Shown here: positions 6,542 through 11,451 of the stretch, piece by piece
Layout of the letters: each line of letters starts with the position of its first letter
How positions within the stretch are numbered: position 1 is the first letter of the stretch
Source of the DNA: Oligoflexia bacterium
GTDB taxonomy: Bacteria; Bdellovibrionota; UBA1018; CAIMNF01
Direction of reading: 5' to 3'
Assembly: GCA_903858975.1 (NCBI GenBank)
Contig: CAIOKW010000161.1
Span: 1 to 11,451 of the forward strand
Length of the DNA: 11,451 nt
Notes under the pieces: model-generated
Told to the model about the DNA's origin: nothing
Databases searched by the model: none
The model's input: only the letters and a program-made list of their open reading frames with translations
Position numbers and translations under genes: made by a program

Positions 6542-7294
6542 ATGAAGAAGATCTATATCCTTCCCAATCTGGTCACTACTGCGAATCTAGTTTGCGGTTT
6601 CCTCTCAATGGTTCATGCCTTTCAAGGCGACTTTAAAGGTTCCGCCTGGTTTATTATTATCGGCGCTATCTGTGACTCCCTTGATGGAAGAATCGCTCGA
6701 TTCGCGAGGGCCACTTCAGCCTTTGGTGTGCAGTACGATTCACTTTCTGATCTCACTTCTTTTGGAATCGCGCCCGCTATCCTCTTGTTTACATTTGCTA
6801 CGAAGAATATTGGCATTGGCGTGAGTGCTGCTGCATTTTATGCGATTTGCGCAGCTCTTCGGCTCGCGCGTTTCAATGTGAGTGCGGAAGAGAAGGATCC
6901 GACGAAACTCAAAAAGATCCGTAAGGGATATTTTCAAGGCCTTCCTTCACCAGCAGCGGCGGGTCTTGTTGTGACCACCGTGCTCGTTCAAAATGAGTTT
7001 TCCCTTTTCTCGGATTCTTTGCTTCCTTGGCTCATGAGCATCCTTGGATTTTCTTTAGCTCTGTTCATGGTGAGCAACATTCCTTTTCCATCTTTTAAAG
7101 AAGTGAATTGGAGATCGAAGGGTAAAGCGTGGATTCTCATGATTCCAGTGATCTTTATTTTATCCGTGATTCAGGCACCTGAAATCACGCTTTTTGTAGT
7201 GGGCTACCTCTATTTGTTTCTCGCGCTATCTTGGGCTGCATATATCTGTTTCTTTCGAGACAAAAAGCAAGGAGCTGGAATTGCAGCTCACTAG
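6542..7294 (+). CDS. pssA: CDP-diacylglycerol--serine O-phosphatidyltransferase
   Basis: This type II PssA transfers a phosphatidyl group from CDP-diacylglycerol to serine in the inner membrane, giving phosphatidylserine, the precursor of phosphatidylethanolamine. The 250-residue protein has the complete CDP-alcohol phosphatidyltransferase motif: Asp45, DG 48-49, AR 52-53, Gly62, Asp66 and Asp70. This is followed by LTSFGIAPA and about six to seven hydrophobic segments. The N-terminal KKIYILPNLVTTANLVCGF is typical of the serine-specific branch. A GTG at 6512 would add ten residues (MDFCYHQIQA), but these are not family-like and would overlap the candidate promoter, so ATG 6542 is preferred. 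No Shine-Dalgarno is visible. The substrate comes from CdsA, encoded earlier in the window. Its 3' end overlaps the next gene by 14 bases. Confidence 0.92.
   Translation: MKKIYILPNLVTTANLVCGFLSMVHAFQGDFKGSAWFIIIGAICDSLDGRIARFARATSAFGVQYDSLSDLTSFGIAPAILLFTFATKNIGIGVSAAAFYAICAALRLARFNVSAEEKDPTKLKKIRKGYFQGLPSPAAAGLVVTTVLVQNEFSLFSDSLLPWLMSILGFSLALFMVSNIPFPSFKEVNWRSKGKAWILMIPVIFILSVIQAPEITLFVVGYLYLFLALSWAAYICFFRDKKQGAGIAAH
7269..7274 (+). promoter_or_regulatory. Strong ribosome binding site inside the end of pssA
   Basis: AAGGAG at 7269-7274 lies within the last codons of pssA, 6 bases before TTG 7281. It is among the best Shine-Dalgarno matches in the window and fixes the TTG as the start of the next gene. 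It also places a good signal peptide at the N-terminus. Confidence 0.75.
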
Positions 7295-9545
7295 AAGAAT
7301 TCGCTTAAGCGCACTTTTAAGCGTCTTCGCAATTTCAAGTCTCGCATCCACGGCGAGAGCGACCGTACTCATCAATCCCCCGGCTCCCTATCCGCAACAC
7401 AACATGGGAGATACCAGTTACAGCATTTTTTTAGGTGGAAGCTCCTCTGGCTCGCCCTATAATTCTGCGTTTTATAACGGGACTGACGGTTATCGATTTA
7501 TCAATACTGCAATCACCGCGGTTGAAGATAACCTGGTTTGGCTTGATGTCAGCAGCAGTCAGAAGTTCACGCTCACCGCAAATCAGCATGTCGTGGTTAC
7601 CTTATCGGCGAGTTCAACGGCGGGAAGTGAAATACCGCTCTACGGAGCTGGAATTGTGAGTACAAACATAGCGCCGCCTTTGTGCGGTGCAAATGGTGTT
7701 GTATCCTGTCAGGGAAGTCGCACGGGAGCTTCTAACCTCTCAGCGTACTATCAGCCCAACACAGTTTTACGCCTCTCTTTTTATATTCCATCCCTCTGCT
7801 CAGCACAGGGTGCTTCAACCGGAACGCTTTGTGCGACATCTAGCCCAAACTATGCGAATTTATCCGGTAAAACGCTCACCCAGCCCATTATTGTCACCTT
7901 CAGTGTGGTCAGCGATAACCTTGCGATCGGAGCAGTGGGAGGGGCGAATGTCGATACTCTGACCTTCACGCTTGGCATGAGTGATATTGCACCCTCTGTG
8001 AGCTGTCCGGTTTCAGGTTCGATTGCTGATTATTATTTTCCCGGGGACTCTCAGGTCTACGTCAATCCCAACAATTATGTAAGAACCACGGGGCAAGGGA
8101 ATTCAGTTCAAGATGTGGGAACAGACTTGAAGTCACTTTTGTTTTTAGGAAACCGTTCGGGCACTAACCCCTTGGTTGCAAACAGCGTTCCTTCGAATGA
8201 AGTCATTGCATATGCGCTTGAGGGTTCAGGAAATCAGGCGATTACCGGTTTTGTAAATTCAACAAACGGTTCTGATAACCGGTATAAAGCCGAACTCTAT
8301 GCTCAAAACGTGATCGGTGTTTTTTCGCCTAGTTCCTGCGTCGTTCCTTCTCCCTATGTTACCGCACAGACCATTCAGGGAGTTCTGACTGAAAGTAAGT
8401 GTTTTATTGCAACTGCTGCCTATCAAGATGGTCGCGCGGCACCGGTCATGATGTTGAGACAGTTTAGAGATCGTATTCTCGCAAAGACTGATTTCGGGAG
8501 AAAGTTCATTAAAGCTTACTATCATTGGTCGCCGGCACTTGCCGAGTGGGCGTGGGATAAGCCGATTGTTCGGTCCTTCGCGCTTCGGGCCCTAGCCCCA
8601 GTGGAAATGGTGGCTTGGGGTCTGCTTCATATTTCCAATGCTGAAGAACCTTCTGTTCAGCCGTATATTGACCGCTTAAAAAAAAATCTAGGTAGCGAAG
8701 GAACAGAGCCCCAAGGGAATGAAAGCTACATTGAGCAAGAACTGAAAAAGCTCCAGCCCGCACCCACCCCGGATGACAAGAGCTATATCGATCGCTTAAA
8801 AGGAAGAATTCCTGAGGAGGCGAGTTCCGAGGGTTATACGGACCAAGAACGATCTAAGGTTCCTGAGGAAAAAGTTACCGAGAGCCCAATTGATGCAGTC
8901 AAAGCGGGCAGGCCTAACATTCAGATGCAGGACAGACCGACGATCAACTCTGCCATTGGATTTAAATTAGGTGTCAGCCCTGGAATATCGGTTACGAATA
9001 CAAAGGGGACTGTGAGCTATAACGCCCTCTACGGTACGAACTGGCAGCCTGATTTTTTGCTTCATTGGGAACATCAATTCTTTCATTCCGAATACTTGGG
9101 TAGTTTTGGTGCAGGCGTTGACACTGGCGTTACCTATGCAGGAGCAAATGGTCTTCTGAGTTTTGCTTTCAATGGTTCAAATGTATCGCAGACTAAATTC
9201 AGTTTTCTTCAGATACCGATGATTTTTAATGCGTACTATCGATTCAACCTGCTTCGCATTCTGCGTCCTTACCTAGGCGCTGGAGCTGGCTCCATGTTCT
9301 ACACTGAAGTCCGTAAGGACAACGCTGGAGATAAGCGCGGCTATTCATTTGTCTATACCGGAAGTGCCGGGATTTCTTTGGCTCTTGATTTTCTAGACTC
9401 AAAGACGGCTTTGGATGGCTACCTTTCTCGAGGAATTCAGCATACCTATTTAACGGCCGAGTATTTGTATTTGACCTCATTTAATAAAACGGGTGTGTAT
9501 TTTGAACGTTCCGGAATTTATTCCGGATTTCTTTTTGAGATTTAA
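7281..9545 (+). CDS. Exported CFI-box protein with apparent C-terminal outer-membrane barrel, unknown function
   Basis: I do not recognise a named gene. The 754-residue product starts at TTG with AAGGAG 6 bases upstream, overlapping pssA by 14 bases. Residues 1-27 form a signal peptide: Arg-rich start, hydrophobic core, cleavage expected after ARA27. Residues 28-370 look like a secreted beta-rich domain, Ser/Thr/Asn/Gly-rich, with cysteines at 135/143, 173/184, 242 and 353. Residues 374-450 are a CFI-box module: CFIATAAY, then RQFRDRIL, FGRKFIKAYYHWSPALAEW and a hydrophobic end (431-450). This kind of module usually ends secreted proteins. A charged linker (458-545) repeats YIDRLK-like units. 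Residues 556-754 show alternating aromatic/glycine strands such as RPYLGAGAGSMFYTEV and end YSGFLFEI, like small outer-membrane barrels. The likely picture is a barrel-anchored surface or periplasmic protein; domain boundaries and topology are inferred. truA starts one base after its stop. Confidence 0.85.
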   Translation: MQLTRRIRLSALLSVFAISSLASTARATVLINPPAPYPQHNMGDTSYSIFLGGSSSGSPYNSAFYNGTDGYRFINTAITAVEDNLVWLDVSSSQKFTLTANQHVVVTLSASSTAGSEIPLYGAGIVSTNIAPPLCGANGVVSCQGSRTGASNLSAYYQPNTVLRLSFYIPSLCSAQGASTGTLCATSSPNYANLSGKTLTQPIIVTFSVVSDNLAIGAVGGANVDTLTFTLGMSDIAPSVSCPVSGSIADYYFPGDSQVYVNPNNYVRTTGQGNSVQDVGTDLKSLLFLGNRSGTNPLVANSVPSNEVIAYALEGSGNQAITGFVNSTNGSDNRYKAELYAQNVIGVFSPSSCVVPSPYVTAQTIQGVLTESKCFIATAAYQDGRAAPVMMLRQFRDRILAKTDFGRKFIKAYYHWSPALAEWAWDKPIVRSFALRALAPVEMVAWGLLHISNAEEPSVQPYIDRLKKNLGSEGTEPQGNESYIEQELKKLQPAPTPDDKSYIDRLKGRIPEEASSEGYTDQERSKVPEEKVTESPIDAVKAGRPNIQMQDRPTINSAIGFKLGVSPGISVTNTKGTVSYNALYGTNWQPDFLLHWEHQFFHSEYLGSFGAGVDTGVTYAGANGLLSFAFNGSNVSQTKFSFLQIPMIFNAYYRFNLLRILRPYLGAGAGSMFYTEVRKDNAGDKRGYSFVYTGSAGISLALDFLDSKTALDGYLSRGIQHTYLTAEYLYLTSFNKTGVYFERSGIYSGFLFEI
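8658..8853 (+). repeat. Degenerate coding repeats in the linker of the CFI-box/barrel protein
   Basis: The linker encodes related units spaced about 20 residues apart: QPYIDRLKKNL, ESYIEQELKKL, KSYIDRLKGRI and a decayed EGYTDQERSKV. Each is followed by an acidic, Pro/Gln/Glu-rich stretch. The DNA of the first and third units is clearly related (TATATTGACCGCTTAAAA and TATATCGATCGCTTAAAA). The pattern suggests duplication of a short amphipathic helix module between the CFI box and the barrel. Confidence 0.6.
8678..8686 (+). repeat. A9 homopolymer in the CFI-box/barrel gene
   Basis: Nine consecutive A encode part of Leu-Lys-Lys-Asn, 16 codons after the end of the CFI-box module. One fewer A leads to ATC TAG; one more leads to TCT AGG TAG. 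Slippage in either direction would therefore end the protein within two to five codons. It is the longest A-run I saw in the window (runs of 7-8 occur in tsf, frr and tsaB). Confidence 0.85.
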
Positions 9546-9546
9546 A

Positions 9547-10374
9547 ATGAAGTACGCGTTGCGCTTGACCTACCTTGGAAAGAATTACTGTGGCTGGCAG
9601 AAGCAGAATCATGAGGTTGTGAGACCTAAGCTTCTCCCAAGCATTCAGGAAACGGTAGAGAAGGCCGTTTCAACGATGACGAGCATTCCCATTTCAGTTG
9701 TAGGAAGTGGCCGTACCGATGCGGGAGTTCATGCTCTCGGCCAGGTGGCCCACTTTGTATACAACTCGGATCGCTTTTCAACAGACATCTTTAAGAAGGG
9801 ACTGAATTCCCTCCTTCCTAAAGACATCCGCGTGATGGAAGTATTTCAAGTGGCTTCCGACTTTCATGCACAGCGATCCGCGACCCAAAAACAGTACAGC
9901 TATTTCTTTCAGCAAGGACCCTGTCCCTTGCCTCATCTGATGGATACAACGTGGTGGATTCAAAAGTCGCTCAATCTTGAGGCAATGAAAGAGGCGATTG
10001 CCCACCTAGAGGGAGAGCATGATTTTAAAGTTTTTCAGGCCTCTGGGGGTAATCCAGGTCGCTCTACCGTGAGAAAAATTATTGAGGCTGAGGTGACCCG
10101 AGAACTAATGCCCGCCTATCCTGGTCAGGATTTAAATGATCGTGAATTTAGTATCGTGAGGGTCCGCTTGCTCGGAACGGGCTTTTTAAAGCAGATGGTG
10201 CGCGGAATTGCCGGAACCCTGCTTCAGGTGGGGGAAAATCAGCGAAAACCGTCAGAAATGTATGACCTCCTTCAGACCCATAATCGACAGCAAGTAGGCC
10301 CTACTGCCCCAGCAAAAGGGCTGACTTTAGAGCGGGTTTGGTATAAACCTGATGTCCATGGAAACTCAAATTAA
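9547..10374 (+). CDS. truA: tRNA pseudouridine(38-40) synthase TruA
   Basis: TruA converts uridines 38, 39 and 40 in the anticodon arm of many tRNAs to pseudouridine; it acts as a dimer without cofactor. The 275-residue product begins MKYALRLTYLGKNYCGWQKQ, the standard N-terminus. It has the catalytic GRTDAGVHA (residues 55-63, Asp58), HAQRSATQKQYSYF (107-120), EGEHDFKVFQASG (155-167) and the C-terminal APAKGLTLERVWY (254-266). Open frame continues upstream to an ATG at 9493, but those 18 extra residues lie inside the preceding gene and are not TruA-like. ATG 9547 is one base after the preceding TAA and has no clear Shine-Dalgarno, so coupling is likely. tig starts inside its last codons. Confidence 0.96.
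   Translation: MKYALRLTYLGKNYCGWQKQNHEVVRPKLLPSIQETVEKAVSTMTSIPISVVGSGRTDAGVHALGQVAHFVYNSDRFSTDIFKKGLNSLLPKDIRVMEVFQVASDFHAQRSATQKQYSYFFQQGPCPLPHLMDTTWWIQKSLNLEAMKEAIAHLEGEHDFKVFQASGGNPGRSTVRKIIEAEVTRELMPAYPGQDLNDREFSIVRVRLLGTGFLKQMVRGIAGTLLQVGENQRKPSEMYDLLQTHNRQQVGPTAPAKGLTLERVWYKPDVHGNSN
10342..10347 (+). promoter_or_regulatory. Possible -10 element just before tig
   Basis: TATAAA at 10342-10347 lies within the last codons of truA, 10 bases before the ATG at 10358. A start about 7 bases downstream would give an almost leaderless tig message, and tig has no Shine-Dalgarno. No convincing -35 is seen at 16-18 bases. The same bases sit in a weak hairpin (GGGTTT 10334-10339 / AAACCT 10345-10350). 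They also encode the conserved TruA C-terminus, so the element may be incidental. Confidence 0.25.
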
Positions 10375-11451
10375 GTTAGAAAATGTATCCCAAATTCAGA
10401 AAAAATTTCTCGTCACCATCCCTGCGGATAAAGTAACGAAGATCGTAGAAAAGAAATTTCTCGAAACCCAAAAAGTTGCAAGCATCAAAGGCTTCCGCCC
10501 AGGAAAAGTACCTTTGAATATGGTGAAGCAGTTTTACGCAGAAGACGTAAAGCAACGCGCACTTCAAACTCTGATCAGCGAATCTTACTCAGAAGCCCTT
10601 AAACAGCATCCACTTCGCATTGTGGGCGAGCCTCAAATTGAAGGCGTACCTCACGGTCACGAAGGAGACGCGGGCCACGAGCATCACCACATCCATATTC
10701 ACGATGGAGAAGCATTATCATTTGCTGCGATCGTTGAAGTGGTACCTGAAGTAGAGCCAAAAGATTACAAAGGTCTTTCTCTTGAGAAAAATGCTGACCA
10801 AGTGACTTCAGAAGACTTAGACCGCTTAAAGAAAAACCTGCTTGATCGTAAAGCGGAAATGACTCCAGTTGAGCGCGCTGTAAAAACAGGCGATTTCGTA
10901 GATTTCAAATACGAAGGTAAGTTGAAAACCGATGCTGGATTTACTCCTGATGCGAACTTGAGCGGAAACCGTTCAGCAGAAATCGGAAGCGGACAGCTCC
11001 TTCCTGAGTTTGAAAAAGGAATTATTGGCGTAAAAGCAGGTGATTCTAAGACCTATAAAATGACTTATCCAAAAGATTACAAAGACGCGAATCTTGCAGG
11101 AAAAGAAGCGGAATACACTGTTGATGTTCGCGAAGTGAAGGAAAAGAAACTTCCTGAGTGGAGCGAAGAGTACGCAAAAGAATTCGGCTACGAGAGTATT
11201 GCTGATTTCGAAACAAAATCAAAAGAGATGATTGGCAAGAACAAGAAGGAAGAAGTTGAAAATCAACTTCGCAATTCAATGATCGAGAAGCTCATTGAAA
11301 AGAATACTTTCGAAGTTCCACAAGCTTTGGTTTATAGCCAAATTCGTGCTCTTGCAGATGATTATGCAAACGAGTTGAAGCGTTATGGTTTCAACGAGCA
11401 GATGGTGCAATCAGCGATTGTGAGCCAGCTTGAAGATTTCAAAAAGCGTGC
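10358..11451 (+). CDS. tig: Trigger factor, N-terminal 364 residues (partial, runs off the right edge)
   Basis: Trigger factor is the ribosome-bound chaperone and peptidyl-prolyl isomerase that meets nascent chains at the tunnel exit. The visible 364 residues hold the ribosome-binding domain with GFRPGKVP (residues 45-52), the L23-docking loop. An FKBP-type PPIase domain follows at about 150-260 (VKTGDFVDFKYEGKL, LLPEFEKGIIGVKAG, MTYPKDY), then the start of the helical C-terminal domain. No stop occurs before 11451. ATG 10358 fits alignment with known starts best; an in-frame ATG at 10352 would add Met-Ser. The start overlaps truA by 17 bases, without a Shine-Dalgarno. Unusual: residues 99-115 contain eight histidines (PHGHEGDAGHEHHHIHIHDG), an insert relative to E. 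coli TF near the end of the ribosome-binding domain. tig usually precedes clpP-clpX, which would lie just outside. Confidence 0.95.
   Translation, partial: METQIKLENVSQIQKKFLVTIPADKVTKIVEKKFLETQKVASIKGFRPGKVPLNMVKQFYAEDVKQRALQTLISESYSEALKQHPLRIVGEPQIEGVPHGHEGDAGHEHHHIHIHDGEALSFAAIVEVVPEVEPKDYKGLSLEKNADQVTSEDLDRLKKNLLDRKAEMTPVERAVKTGDFVDFKYEGKLKTDAGFTPDANLSGNRSAEIGSGQLLPEFEKGIIGVKAGDSKTYKMTYPKDYKDANLAGKEAEYTVDVREVKEKKLPEWSEEYAKEFGYESIADFETKSKEMIGKNKKEEVENQLRNSMIEKLIEKNTFEVPQALVYSQIRALADDYANELKRYGFNEQMVQSAIVSQLEDFKKR

Noticed and set aside
9493..9546. Upstream ATG at 9493 extending truA by 18 codons.
   Set aside because: The extension lies inside the barrel-coding end of the previous gene and is not TruA-like; MKYALRLTYLG at 9547 is the family start.

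Overview
The window is one uninterrupted block of genes, all on the + strand: the 3' end of a presumed rpsB, then tsf, pyrH, frr, uppS, cdsA, rseP, tsaB, pssA, a 754-codon exported protein gene of unknown function, truA, and the 5' part of tig, which runs off the right edge. There are no tRNA or rRNA genes, no mobile elements and no CRISPR. No stretch without a gene is longer than about 100 bases. The encoded envelope functions (UppS, CdsA, RseP, PssA, and an exported protein that appears to end in an outer-membrane barrel) indicate a Gram-negative, proteobacteria-like organism. The gene order and the CFI-box sequence in the unknown protein make a Bdellovibrionota-like bacterium my best guess. 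This is recognition from memory, not a database result.

Region 1 (1-1051) is the ribosomal protein S2 / EF-Ts pair, closed by a strong intrinsic terminator. Region 2 (1055-3926) is pyrH-frr-uppS-cdsA: UMP kinase, ribosome recycling, and the enzymes making undecaprenyl-PP and CDP-diacylglycerol. The genes are tightly packed, with a 17-nt gap, a 3-nt gap and a 4-nt overlap. Region 3 (3927-6479) begins with a short intergenic stretch holding a perfect TATAAT, followed by rseP (site-2 protease, here with three apparent PDZ modules) and tsaB (tRNA t6A synthesis) one base later. Region 4 (6480-11451) starts with a candidate promoter and contains pssA, the unknown envelope protein, truA and tig, all overlapping or separated by one base.

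Several genes work together. CdsA makes the CDP-diacylglycerol that PssA uses for phosphatidylserine. UppS makes the lipid carrier for the cell wall. RseP handles envelope stress proteolysis. EF-Ts, RRF, TsaB, TruA and trigger factor all serve translation, tRNA modification or folding of new chains.

The most unusual content is the 7281-9545 protein. It has a signal peptide, a cysteine-containing beta-rich ectodomain, an internal CFI-box module of the type normally found at a C-terminus, a charged repeat linker, and a C-terminal apparent beta-barrel. An A9 tract lies just after the CFI-box module, and both alternative frames there hit a stop within a few codons. Other unusual points are the third PDZ in RseP, a histidine-rich insert in trigger factor, a terminator ending three bases before the pyrH start codon, and the absence of dxr between cdsA and rseP.
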